The notes beneath the pieces are model-generated. The model saw only the letters and a list, made by a program, of their open reading frames with translations, did no database searches and was not told the origin of the DNA. Below are positions 53,424 to 61,586 of a stretch of DNA of 64,000 nucleotides, piece after piece. This DNA is from Acidobacteriaceae bacterium (GTDB lineage: Bacteria > Acidobacteriota > Terriglobia > Terriglobales > Acidobacteriaceae). How positions within the stretch are numbered: the stretch's first letter is position 1; every line of letters begins with the position of its first letter. The DNA is taken from contig CAHJWI010000021.1 in the NCBI GenBank assembly GCA_903642225.1, positions 1-64,000 on the forward strand, in the 5' to 3' direction. The position numbers and the translations under genes are program-made.

Positions 53424-53505
53424 GCTCAGAGGATATCGTCTCAGGGCGGGAGTTGCTCTTGGAAGACGAGGCAACCTGATATCTGCGAACCGCGTATCAT
53501 CGGTT

Positions 53506-54357
53506 ATGATGGCCCGCTGGCAATCGCGTGTATCTGCTCTGGCGCTCGGACTCTGTCTCCTGTTCGTGGGTTTTGTCCGTGCCTTTGCAGAGTCGCTGAA
53601 AGACATAGCCGCTCCAACAAACTATGTGACGGACTTGGCTGGAGTGCTGAATGACAGCACCAAGAGCGACCTGGATGCACTCTGCCACAGCGTAGAAACT
53701 CAGGCCAGGGCGCAGGTGTTTGTGGTCACACTGCACCGCATCGACGGCGATGTGGATACGCAGACCTTCGCCACCGACCTGTACCACCAGTGGAAGATCG
53801 GTGATGCGAAAACAGACCGCGGCGTGCTGCTACTGTTCTCCATCGACGACCACAAGCGCTGGATCACGACCGGCTATGGCGTGGAGGGTGTTCTGCCGGA
53901 CGCCAGGGTCGGCGACATTGGCCGTGAAATGGTGCCGGACCTGCAGGCGGGAAATTACAACGGCGCGGTGCGGGCCGGCGTCAATGGCGTTGCGCAGGTT
54001 ATTGCGCAGGATGCCGGCGTGACGCTGCAAACCGTGCAGCAACCCAGGCCCGCTCGGTCGCAGAACCGTGTTGGCGGCTCCGGCATAGTTGGGCTGCTGA
54101 TCTTCTTTGCCATCATGTTCATGATCCTGCGCAATAGCGGCGGCGGTCGTGGTGGGCGTGGCGGTGGTGGCGGGTTTTTGCCTGGCTTGATCCTGGGCGG
54201 CCTGATGAGTGGAGGTCGGCGCGGTGGTTTTGGTGGCGGTGACTCTGGTGGAGGCTTCGGCGGCGGTGGTTTTGACGGCGGTGGCGACTCCGGCGGCGGC
54301 TTCGGCGGTGGCGGAGGCGGCGATTCTGGCGGAGGCGGCGCTGGTGGCAGTTGGTAA
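53506..54357 (+). CDS. TPM domain protein (YgcG-like) with Gly-rich tail
   Basis: About 283 aa. Signal peptide (ALALGLCLLFVGFVRAFA), TPM domain (NYVTDLAGVLNDSTKSDLD, DRGVLLLFSIDDHKRWITTG, GVEGVLPDARVGDIGREMV), one membrane helix (GIVGLLIFFAIMFMIL, about 192-208) and a tail almost wholly of Gly with Asp, Ser, Phe. Plant TPM proteins take part in photosystem II repair; bacterial ones are membrane-linked and usually paired with LemA, as here. Tandem ATGs stand at 53506 and 53509. Confidence 0.88.
   Translation: MMARWQSRVSALALGLCLLFVGFVRAFAESLKDIAAPTNYVTDLAGVLNDSTKSDLDALCHSVETQARAQVFVVTLHRIDGDVDTQTFATDLYHQWKIGDAKTDRGVLLLFSIDDHKRWITTGYGVEGVLPDARVGDIGREMVPDLQAGNYNGAVRAGVNGVAQVIAQDAGVTLQTVQQPRPARSQNRVGGSGIVGLLIFFAIMFMILRNSGGGRGGRGGGGGFLPGLILGGLMSGGRRGGFGGGDSGGGFGGGGFDGGGDSGGGFGGGGGGDSGGGGAGGSW
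54130..54354 (+). repeat. Gly-rich low-complexity coding repeat
   Basis: Degenerate repeats of GGCGGTGGC-like units with GACTCTGG insertions encode the GGGDSGGGFGGGG-type tail of the TPM protein. The antisense strand is open as a proline-rich frame for the same reason. Confidence 0.7.
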
Positions 54358-54408
54358 AGTTTGAACGAAACGAGGATGAAGAACGTGGCACAGATGTTGA
54401 ATGGGAAC

Positions 54409-54413
54409 GGAGG
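54409..54413 (+). promoter_or_regulatory. Shine-Dalgarno of LemA
   Basis: GGAGG, 7 nt before the ATG at 54421. It favours this start over in-frame codons at 54361 (TTG) and 54376 (ATG). Confidence 0.65.
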
Positions 54414-54420
54414 TTCCGGC

Positions 54421-54999
54421 ATGCGCAAGAGCTATACGGGAATCATAATTCTAGTGGTGCTGGTGCTGGGGGCACTGCTGATTGGCGGCAGTTATGTTTC
54501 AGCGCGCAACACCATGGCAGTCAAGAGCAACCAGGTGGACGCGAGCTTCTCTGAGATCGACGTGAATCTGCAGCGGCGCGCCGACCTGATACCCAACCTG
54601 GTCGCCAGTGTGAAGGGTTACGCCAAAGTCGAGACGACCATCCTGACAAACATCGCGGAGGCACGCAGCGGTTTGCTCCAGGCCAAAACTCCGGATGAAA
54701 AGCTCGCCGCGAACGATCGGCTCTCTGTGGCGTTGCTTCCACTTACACGCATGCAAGAGGCGTATCCAAACCTAAAGAGCGACGCCCAGTTTCAGCGGCT
54801 TGAGGACGAACTGTCCGGCACTGAAAACCGAATTGCAGTCGCGCGCCGCCGCTACAACGCGTCCATTCTGGATTACAACAACACGGTTTCCGTTTTTCCG
54901 AACAGCCTCTTCGCGGGTTCCAGCTATCCCAAGAAGACGGGCTACTTTGCCGCAGACCCAACATCCAAGGCTGCACCGAAGGTTGATTTCGGAAACTAG
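54421..54999 (+). CDS. lemA: LemA family protein
   Basis: 192 aa. One N-terminal membrane helix (IIILVVLVLGALLIGGSYV) precedes the LemA helical domain: NQVDASFSEIDVNLQRRADL, IPNLVASVKGYAKVE, LSGTENRIAVARRRYN and YNNTVSVFPNSLFA. These are the well-kept blocks of the family, with most of the protein outside the cytoplasm. The function is unsettled. Its usual neighbour, a TPM protein, lies 63 bp upstream. A shared terminator follows. Confidence 0.92.
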   Translation: MRKSYTGIIILVVLVLGALLIGGSYVSARNTMAVKSNQVDASFSEIDVNLQRRADLIPNLVASVKGYAKVETTILTNIAEARSGLLQAKTPDEKLAANDRLSVALLPLTRMQEAYPNLKSDAQFQRLEDELSGTENRIAVARRRYNASILDYNNTVSVFPNSLFAGSSYPKKTGYFAADPTSKAAPKVDFGN

Positions 55000-55010
55000 G
55001 ATCGAAACAG

Positions 55011-55039
55011 AAAGGCCGTCGCATAGAGCGACGGCCTTT
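55011..55039. terminator. bidirectional intrinsic terminator
   Basis: A 12-bp perfect stem, 55011-55022 with 55028-55039 (AAAGGCCGTCGC and its complement), with a 5-nt loop. It sits between the convergent LemA gene and the STAS gene; the T-run beyond the stem is short on both sides. Confidence 0.8.
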
Positions 55040-55056
55040 CCTTGCCCGATTAAGAC

Positions 55057-55404
55057 TTATTTTGAGAATGAGGCAACAGCGCTTGCTTCGTCGTCCTTTA
55101 CATCAAACACTGTGTAAAGCTTGGTGATCTGTAGCAGGTCCTTGACCTTCTTGGTCAGGTTCAGCAATTTCAGCTCTCCGCCAGCATTCTTCACAGAGGT
55201 GTACGCGCTCACCAGCTCGCCAAGGCCGGAGCTGTCCATGTAGCTGACGTCGCCAAGGTTCAGCAGGATGTATTTCTCGCCCTTGTTCAGCAGGTCGCGG
55301 ATGGCGTCACGCACGGTGACACTGCCCTCGCCCAGGGTGATGCGGCCGCTCAAGTCCAGAATGACAATGCCGTCTACCTGGCGCGTGCTTACCTTGATGC
55401 TCAT
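55057..55404 (-). CDS. STAS anti-sigma factor antagonist (RsbV-like)
   Basis: 115 aa. The STAS domain has VILDLSGRITLGEG and the phosphorylation site YMDSSGLGEL (Asp57-Ser58-Ser59). When unphosphorylated such proteins bind the kinase/anti-sigma factor and free the sigma factor; phosphorylation on Ser ends this. Its partner kinase is encoded just upstream on the same strand (43-bp gap), in reverse of the usual RsbV-RsbW order. No sigma factor gene is near. Confidence 0.93.
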   Translation of the reverse strand: MSIKVSTRQVDGIVILDLSGRITLGEGSVTVRDAIRDLLNKGEKYILLNLGDVSYMDSSGLGELVSAYTSVKNAGGELKLLNLTKKVKDLLQITKLYTVFDVKDDEASAVASFSK

Positions 55405-55446
55405 TGGTCCTCCTTGGGAGGGTGCCCGTGAAGTCAGGCACCGAAA

Positions 55447-55887
55447 CTACGGGTTGAGTGGGCCGGTGGTGCGGTGCTTGATCATGGTCAGCTCCGTGCC
55501 CGGGGTGAGTTGGCGAAAGTGTACCTCATCCATTAAAGCGCGCATCAGGAACACGCCACGGCCAGAGCCGCGCAGGATGTTTTCCGGCAAAAGTGGATCA
55601 GGAAGAACAGCTGCATTGAAGCCGGTGCCCTCGTCTGCGATACGAATGGTCATGTCGCTCGCACTGGCTTCCAGAGACGCATGGACCTGCTTGTCCCGGC
55701 TGTATGTGTTGCCGTGCAAAACAGCATTCACGGTAGCTTCGCGCACTGCCATCGCAATGTTCGCCGCATCATCTTCGTCAAAGCCGTGGTCTGACGCAAA
55801 CTTCTCGGCCTCTTGCTCCATACGATCGACTGTATCGAGCGTAGAGGGAAGCGTGAGCGTCTGGCGGCCTGTGATGGACTCGTTCAA
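55447..55887 (-). CDS. anti-sigma factor serine kinase (RsbW/SpoIIAB-like)
   Basis: 146 aa. The GHKL ATPase boxes are present: IAMAVREATVNAVLHGN (N box), IRIADEGTGF (G1) and GSGRGVFLMRALMDEV (G2). The family phosphorylates the STAS antagonist and sequesters a sigma factor. Start TTG at 55887 has GAGG 4 nt upstream; the longer frame to 56100 runs to the divergent gene's leader without homology. It pairs with the STAS protein as a partner switch; the target may be a phosphatase or sigma factor encoded elsewhere. Confidence 0.88.
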   Translation of the reverse strand: MNESITGRQTLTLPSTLDTVDRMEQEAEKFASDHGFDEDDAANIAMAVREATVNAVLHGNTYSRDKQVHASLEASASDMTIRIADEGTGFNAAVLPDPLLPENILRGSGRGVFLMRALMDEVHFRQLTPGTELTMIKHRTTGPLNP

Positions 55888-56164
55888 GAGACCTCGGAGA
55901 GTAGGACAGCGTGGAATGCGTTGAAGTGGCCGGTACTCGGAAAGTCTGCTTGCCACAGAGAGGAAAGTCAAGCAGGGAAAGCTGCGCACCGAAGGTTTGC
56001 TAGCGTGTTCTACGCACGGGGCCACAGACCGGTTCCATCCACGCACGCCCGATTCACACAGGCAGGTCGCGCGCCACTCTCGCGTGCGGTTAGACTGCAC
56101 CTAGACTGCCGCACGGTCTGCGTACACCACCGCCCCGCCATCTGCCAGGAAAGGCACCTCGCCC

Positions 56165-57436
56165 ATGAGCCATACTCACGCTCACAACACGACCGTTGCC
56201 CTTTTGCAGGGTTCGCCGGTGTATGACGCAGAAGGCAAGGTCAGCGGCCGGATTGCAGAATTCCTAGTAAACGGCACGGAAGCTTCGACCCACGTGTCTG
56301 AACTTCTGCTTACCACAAATGGCAAGATGAGCGGCAAGGGCGCCATAGCCGTTCCACTCAAGAGCCTCTCGTTGCGCAACGACGGCAGCTTGCGGCTCCA
56401 TGGGCCTGTTGTCGAGAAGTCGGCAGAAGACCTCGCCGCCAGTGTTTGCCTGGAGCGCGACCTACTCGACCAGCAGATTATCGACGTCCATGGCCACAAA
56501 GTCGTCCGCGTGAACGATGTCGATCTTATATGGGAGGCGCAGGACGACGTTGTCTGCGACCTTCGCATCGCCGAGGTAGAGGTCGGCATGCGTGGAGCGG
56601 CGCGCCGCTTGCTGAAAGGCCTGCCTCCAAAGGCGATCAATGCGGTAGCGTTGCGCTTTTCTCCGCGTCCCATTCCTTGGGAGTTTGTAGACCTGATCGA
56701 CCGCGACCCGGCACGGCGTGTTCGCCTGAAGGTTGCGGAAGACAGGCTCTCGCGCATGCATCCGTCCGACATCGCAGACATCCTGGAAGAGCTTGGACCG
56801 GCAGAGCGCGATGCTGTTTTCACGTCCCTCAACGAGGAGGTTGCAGCGGAAGCGCTGGAAGAGGTCGACCCAAAACTGCAGCGCTCCTTGCTGGAGCATA
56901 TGGATAGTGGCCGCGTTGCGGACATTGTGGAAGAGATGGATCCCGCCGCTGCCGCCGACCTGTTATCCGAACTTTCGGAAGAGCGGTCCGACGCGATCCT
57001 GGAGCAGATGGAGCCGGAGGAGCGGCAGGAAGTTGAGGACCTGCTGGAGTTCCGCGACGACGAGGCAGCAGGCCTGATGACGACGGAGTACGTCTCTGTG
57101 TCGGAAGCGGCGACCGTCAGCGTTGCCGTGGAGGCGCTCCGCGCCTTTGAAGGCTCGCTGGAAACCGTGTCTGAGATTTATCTGGTCGACGCCGCCGATC
57201 ACCTGAAGGGTGTCGTCAACCTGTCGCGAATCCTGCTTGCGCCGGTAGATGCGCAGCTGGGATCGATCAAAGATGAACGGGTGCATTGCTGCACGCTGGA
57301 AACCCGCGGCAAAGAAATTGCCGCGCAATTCGACAAGTACAACCTGCGCGCGTTGCCCGTGCTTGAAGAGGACGGTCGTCTGGCCGGCGTGATTCTGGCA
57401 GAGCACGTCATTGCGCTTTTGCGGGAAGGCCAGTGA
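56165..57436 (+). CDS. MgtE N-domain/CBS protein with PRC-like N-terminus
   Basis: 423 aa without any membrane helix. A PRC-barrel-like part (GSPVYDAEGKVSGRIAEFLV and VVEKSAEDL, to about residue 150) precedes the MgtE N-terminal superhelix (about 195-300, with the repeating DIADILEELGPAERDAVF and VADIVEEMDPAAAADLLSEL). Tandem CBS domains follow (about 305-420, AGLMTTEYVSVSEA and YNLRALPVLEEDGRL). In MgtE this module senses Mg2+ and gates the pore, which is missing here. It overlaps the next gene by 4 nt and leads to an NRAMP-family transporter, which it could control (inference). Confidence 0.88.
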   Translation: MSHTHAHNTTVALLQGSPVYDAEGKVSGRIAEFLVNGTEASTHVSELLLTTNGKMSGKGAIAVPLKSLSLRNDGSLRLHGPVVEKSAEDLAASVCLERDLLDQQIIDVHGHKVVRVNDVDLIWEAQDDVVCDLRIAEVEVGMRGAARRLLKGLPPKAINAVALRFSPRPIPWEFVDLIDRDPARRVRLKVAEDRLSRMHPSDIADILEELGPAERDAVFTSLNEEVAAEALEEVDPKLQRSLLEHMDSGRVADIVEEMDPAAAADLLSELSEERSDAILEQMEPEERQEVEDLLEFRDDEAAGLMTTEYVSVSEAATVSVAVEALRAFEGSLETVSEIYLVDAADHLKGVVNLSRILLAPVDAQLGSIKDERVHCCTLETRGKEIAAQFDKYNLRALPVLEEDGRLAGVILAEHVIALLREGQ

Positions 57437-58503
57437 CCCGTGTGAAGATCTTGTACGCCGCGCCGATCTCGCCGAACGACTCCGCGGAGTACCGCCGGCT
57501 TGCACTCGTTCGCGCTGGCCACACCGTTGTCCCATTCAATACGTATGCCTATGGCATGAAGAACCCGTTGCTTCGAAAAGTCGAGTATCGGCTCGCCGCC
57601 GGACCCGAAGTCGCGCGTATGAATCGCGATCTGCTGGCACTTGCGTCGATGGAAAAGCCGGACGTGCTGTGGTGCGACAAGGTCCTCTGGATATATCCGA
57701 GCACTCTGGATACGCTGCGAGCGTGGGGTGTTCGCACCGTGTCCTACATGATTGACAACTTTTTTGGACCGCGCCGCGATCCCGGTTGGCGCCTGTATGC
57801 CAGGACGATCTCCCATTACGATCTGCACTGCACGCAGCGCGATGCGAATGTACGCGACTACCTTGCCGCCGGTGCACAGAACGTCATCAAGATCCAAACT
57901 GCGTTCGAGCCGACCGTGCACTATCCCGCTCCCGTGCCGTACACCGATGTGCAGCGGGACAGGGGTGTGTCGTTCATCGGCACGACGTACGACCAGCGAC
58001 CAGCGACCCTGATGCGCATGGCAGAGGAAGGCCTGCCGGTCGTCATAAGTGGCGGCGAGCATCACTGGAAACATGCACTCCCATCGGCTGAGTTTGCAGC
58101 CCTGTACCGTGAGGGTGAGTTGTATAACGAGCGTTACCGCTCCGCCATCTGGCGCTCCAAAATTAATCTCAGCTTCCTCACACATTCCAACGCAGACGAG
58201 TTCGTACACAAGAGTTTTGAAATTGCGGCGTGCGGTGGTTTTCTGCTGGCGGAACGCTCGCCCGGCCACGCGGAGCGTTTTGTTGAAGGTGAGGAGGCTG
58301 CCTTCTTCAGCGGCTACGACGAGCTTGTCGCGCAGGTGCGGCGGTACCTGCCGGATGAAGTCGCACGCGCGCGCATTGCCCTGGCCGGCCAGCGCCGCGC
58401 CTGGACCGGCGGTTACGACAATGACACACAGGTGCGCCGCATCCTCGACCGGGTATTGCAGCTTGCGCCCCTGCACCACGATCGTCAGGCGGTGATCGCG
58501 TGA
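57433..58503 (+). CDS. CgeB-like family 1 glycosyltransferase
   Basis: 356 aa from a GTG that overlaps the MgtE-domain gene. The N-terminus VKILYAAPISPNDSAEYRR and the C-terminal HKSFEIAACGGFLLAERSPG with a FVEGEEAAFFSGYDEL block mark the CgeB/Glyco_trans_1_2 family. It resembles the product at 189-1301. It also overlaps the NRAMP gene by 4 nt (GTGA), so it is made together with two ion-related proteins; why is unclear. Confidence 0.85.
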   Translation: MTRVKILYAAPISPNDSAEYRRLALVRAGHTVVPFNTYAYGMKNPLLRKVEYRLAAGPEVARMNRDLLALASMEKPDVLWCDKVLWIYPSTLDTLRAWGVRTVSYMIDNFFGPRRDPGWRLYARTISHYDLHCTQRDANVRDYLAAGAQNVIKIQTAFEPTVHYPAPVPYTDVQRDRGVSFIGTTYDQRPATLMRMAEEGLPVVISGGEHHWKHALPSAEFAALYREGELYNERYRSAIWRSKINLSFLTHSNADEFVHKSFEIAACGGFLLAERSPGHAERFVEGEEAAFFSGYDELVAQVRRYLPDEVARARIALAGQRRAWTGGYDNDTQVRRILDRVLQLAPLHHDRQAVIA

Positions 58504-59804
58504 GCAGTTGGTGGAAGCAGTGGCGCGTTCGCATTCTGTTCTTCCTCGCGGCCCTCGGTCCAGGTTTTATCACGGCCAACGTGGACAACGACGCCGGCGG
58601 CATTTTTACCTACTCCCAGGCAGGCGCGCAGTACGGCTACTCGCTGCTTTGGACCATGCTGCCCATCACGCTCGCGCTCATCGTCGTGCAGGAGATGTGT
58701 GCACGCATGGGCGCCGTCACCGGCAAGGGTCTCAGCGACCTGATCCGTGAGGAATTCGGTCTGCGCATCACGCTGGTCTGCATGGTGCTGCTTGTCATCG
58801 TCAACTTTCTGAACGTGGTCACAGAGTTTGCAGGCATCGCTGGTTCCATGCAGCTCTTTCATGTTTCCAAATTCATCAGCGTTCCTGTTGGAGCGCTGCT
58901 GGTATGGGCGCTTGTCGTGCGCGGCGATTACAAGAGCGTCGAAAAGATCTTCCTCTTTGCCTCGGTGGTGTACCTGGCCTACATTGTTGCCGGCGTGCTT
59001 GGCCGGCCGGACTGGCACGAGGCTCTTGCCGAAACAGTGAAGCTGCCTCCGCGCTCGGCATGGAAAGATCATGCGTACCTGTACTCCACGATTGCCGTCA
59101 TTGGTACGACCATCACACCGTGGATGCAGTTTTACCTGCAATCTTCCATCGTGGAAAAGGGTGTCACGATGCGGCAGTACAAGGCCACCCGCATTGACGT
59201 GATCGTTGGGTCCATCTTTACCGACATCGTCGCCTGGTTCATCGTCGTGGTCTGTGCCGCAACCCTCTTCGTTCACGGCATGCGCAACATTTCGCTGCCC
59301 AGCGATGCGGCGGAAGCCTTGCGTCCCATCGCCGGCGACTACGCCTTCATCCTCTTTGCTGCGGGTCTGTTCAACGCATCATTGTTCGCGGCATCCATCC
59401 TGCCGCTGACAACGGCCTACACCGTTTGCGAAGGTCTGGGTTTTGAGAGCGGCCTGGATCGTACATGGAAGCAGGCACCGGTCTTTTATTGGTTCTACAC
59501 ACTACTGATTGTTTGTGGTGCGGCTGTTGTGTTGCTGCCGGGATTCAATATCGTCAGTACGGCAATCCTGTCGCAGGTACTCAATGGCTTGCTGCTGCCG
59601 GTCATCCTGTATTTCATGCTCAAGCTGATCAACAACAAGCAACTGATGGGGGAGTACACCAACTCGCGCTGGTTCAACATCGTCGCCTGGAGCACCGCCA
59701 TCATTGTGGTGTCACTCAGCTTTGCGTTGGTGTGGGATGCAGTCCGACCGCATGCGGCGGCCGCTGCTGCCTATTTCCACGTGCCTTCGCCTACAAAGCG
59801 ATAA
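58500..59804 (+). CDS. NRAMP-family divalent metal transporter, atypical metal site
   Basis: 434 aa, about 11-12 membrane helices, GTG start. GPGFITANVDNDAGG (20-34) aligns with the helix-1 GPG...DPGN of NRAMP, but Pro and Asn of DPGN are Ala and Gly. In helix 6, the canonical M-P-H is T206-P207-W208 (GTTITPWMQFYLQ). Loss of the Met that favours Mn/Fe and excludes Mg/Ca, together with the MgtE-type sensor protein in the operon, suggests Mg2+ or another hard cation; this is inference. Its last 34 bp overlap the convergent response regulator gene. Confidence 0.87.
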   Translation: MSSWWKQWRVRILFFLAALGPGFITANVDNDAGGIFTYSQAGAQYGYSLLWTMLPITLALIVVQEMCARMGAVTGKGLSDLIREEFGLRITLVCMVLLVIVNFLNVVTEFAGIAGSMQLFHVSKFISVPVGALLVWALVVRGDYKSVEKIFLFASVVYLAYIVAGVLGRPDWHEALAETVKLPPRSAWKDHAYLYSTIAVIGTTITPWMQFYLQSSIVEKGVTMRQYKATRIDVIVGSIFTDIVAWFIVVVCAATLFVHGMRNISLPSDAAEALRPIAGDYAFILFAAGLFNASLFAASILPLTTAYTVCEGLGFESGLDRTWKQAPVFYWFYTLLIVCGAAVVLLPGFNIVSTAILSQVLNGLLLPVILYFMLKLINNKQLMGEYTNSRWFNIVAWSTAIIVVSLSFALVWDAVRPHAAAAAAYFHVPSPTKR

Positions 59805-60517
59805 CCGACACCGCGCACTGTCACCAGACGCGCAGGTCGCACCGGATCGACTTCAAGGTAGCGCCGCAAGCGGACCACAAAATTGTCGATTGCGCGAGTG
59901 TCCGTGTCTTCCCGCACACGCCACACCTCCTCCAGAATCTCACGACGTGACACGACCTTGCCGACGCGATCGATGAGGTAATGCAGCAGGTCCGCTTCCA
60001 TCAGCGTCAGGTGGACCGTCTGTTCTGGCGTGACAATCTCGAGCGTGTCAAAGTGAATGGATCGATCACCCAACTGGAAGACGTTCCGGTCATCCGTCAA
60101 CGTCTGCTCGCCCGGAGCGCTGACGGGGAGCGCGCGCTGCCACTGCATGCGCCGCAGCAGACTGTGCAGTCGCGCAAACAGGATGGACAGCTCGAAAGGT
60201 TTGGGCAGGTAATCGTCGGCACCTGCCTCAAAGCCCTCAAGTACGTCTTCCGGCCGACCGCGCGCAGTCAGCATAAGAATAGGGACGTAGTTGTTTGCAG
60301 CGCGCAGTTGGCGGGCGATGTCGAAGCCCTCGATGCCTGGCAACATCACATCCAGCAGCACAGCCGCTGGCGCTTCCGGCGTGTTTAGCAGGTACTCTAA
60401 GGCGGCCTCGCCGTCTGCTTCGTGGTGCATCCGGTAACCCTCCGCACGCAGGTTGAACAGCAGCGCCTCTGCAAGGTGGGCCTCATCTTCTACCAGGGCG
60501 ATCAACTCGCCGCTCAT
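59771..60517 (-). CDS. OmpR-family response regulator
   Basis: 248 aa. Receiver domain with IALVEDEAHLA, Asp56 in VLLDVMLPGIEG and the Lys in GADDYLPKPFE. The winged helix ends with TRAIDNFVVRLRRYLEVDP and VRGVGYRF. The kinase gene lies upstream with a 4-nt overlap (ATGA). The stimulus is unknown; genes next to it concern metal transport on one side and fatty acid desaturation on the other. Confidence 0.93.
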   Translation of the reverse strand: MSGELIALVEDEAHLAEALLFNLRAEGYRMHHEADGEAALEYLLNTPEAPAAVLLDVMLPGIEGFDIARQLRAANNYVPILMLTARGRPEDVLEGFEAGADDYLPKPFELSILFARLHSLLRRMQWQRALPVSAPGEQTLTDDRNVFQLGDRSIHFDTLEIVTPEQTVHLTLMEADLLHYLIDRVGKVVSRREILEEVWRVREDTDTRAIDNFVVRLRRYLEVDPVRPARLVTVRGVGYRFVGEGTWK

Positions 60518-61482
60518 GCGCGTAGCTCGGGCTGTTCTGCCGCGCGCGGTATCGGCTGCAACAGGGCGCTTAGCAGGGGGAGACGCACTGTAATCGTCGT
60601 TCCATGACCGGGCCCGTAGCTCTGCGCTGATGTGTCGCCACCGTGCTGGCGAACGATAGCCCCTGTAATGAACAGGCCTAGACCGGTGCCCTTGATGCGT
60701 GCGCTCTCCCGGCTCGTCACGCGGTAAAAGCGGTGGAAAACGCGCTTCAGCTGTGCCGGTGGGATCCCTAGACCCGTGTCGGTGATGCGCAGCATGACTG
60801 TATCCTCGCGCAGTACGGACAGCTCAGCAGTGATGTCAACGCCGCCGGGCGAATACTTCACCGCGTTATCAAGAATGTTGAGCAGTGCCGTCCGCAAACC
60901 CTGCGCCTCGCCTGCAACGAACACCGACCGTGCCCCTGCCTGGTCGTCCAGCCGCATCGCACTGTTGCTCAGGTGATGGCGGCGAACAGTCTCGGCCAAG
61001 ACCTCGTGGGTCATCTGCCGCAAGTCGACCGGCAACCTGGCTTTACCCTGCTTCACCACGCCTTTTGCGTTCGCCTCGCCCGCACGCAATATTTGCTCTA
61101 CCGTGCTCAGCAGCCGATCGCTGTCTTCCATCATGCGCCCGTAAAATTCGTGCCGTTGCGCGTCGTCCATCGGGCGCCGCTGCAGGGTTTCCAGATACAG
61201 CCGAATCGATGCTATGGGTGTCTTCAACTCATGCGTAACGGCATTCAAAAAACTGTCCTGCCGCTCATTGCGTCGAACTTCCCGCACCAGAAAGATCGTG
61301 TTCAGGATGAGTCCCGCAATGATGACCGAAAAAAAGATAATGCCTAGAACGAAGTACACCACGTGCAGTTGATGTACGTTCAGAATGATCCAGCCGACAT
61401 TCAGCGCGGCCGCCAGCCCGGTAAGGCAAACGCCCAGCGTCACAAAGGTCGCAACGGCTCCGCGGCGGCGGGTGATGTTCAT
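60514..61482 (-). CDS. sensor histidine kinase
   Basis: 322 aa. Two N-terminal membrane helices (about 10-34 and 41-65) have almost no loop between them. HisKA follows with His84 in FLNAVTHELKTPIASIR, then HATPase boxes LLNILDNAVKYSPGG, ITDTGLGIPPAQ and GTGLGLFITG. The lack of a sensor loop points to detection in the membrane or through a partner. It is first in the two-gene operon; the desaturase gene lies upstream with a terminator between. Confidence 0.92.
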   Translation of the reverse strand: MNITRRRGAVATFVTLGVCLTGLAAALNVGWIILNVHQLHVVYFVLGIIFFSVIIAGLILNTIFLVREVRRNERQDSFLNAVTHELKTPIASIRLYLETLQRRPMDDAQRHEFYGRMMEDSDRLLSTVEQILRAGEANAKGVVKQGKARLPVDLRQMTHEVLAETVRRHHLSNSAMRLDDQAGARSVFVAGEAQGLRTALLNILDNAVKYSPGGVDITAELSVLREDTVMLRITDTGLGIPPAQLKRVFHRFYRVTSRESARIKGTGLGLFITGAIVRQHGGDTSAQSYGPGHGTTITVRLPLLSALLQPIPRAAEQPELRA

Positions 61483-61532
61483 AGGGACAGGGTAAAGCAG
61501 TAAGTGGCAAGTGCTTCCAGAAAGGATTAAGC

Positions 61533-61566
61533 AAAAAGTGGGCCAGGCGAATAGCCCGGCCCACTT
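61533..61566 (-). terminator. intrinsic terminator after desaturase
   Basis: A 9-bp stem, 61536-61544 with 61558-61566, with an inner GGC/GCC pairing. Read on the minus strand it ends in a run of T (complement of 61533-61537). It lies 20 bp after the desaturase stop. Confidence 0.85.
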
Positions 61567-61586
61567 ACTTCTCTTCTTACATCTGC

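Noticed and set aside
53955-54428. Proline-rich minus-strand frame
   Set aside because: It is the complement of the Gly-rich tail of the TPM gene and no real product is expected.
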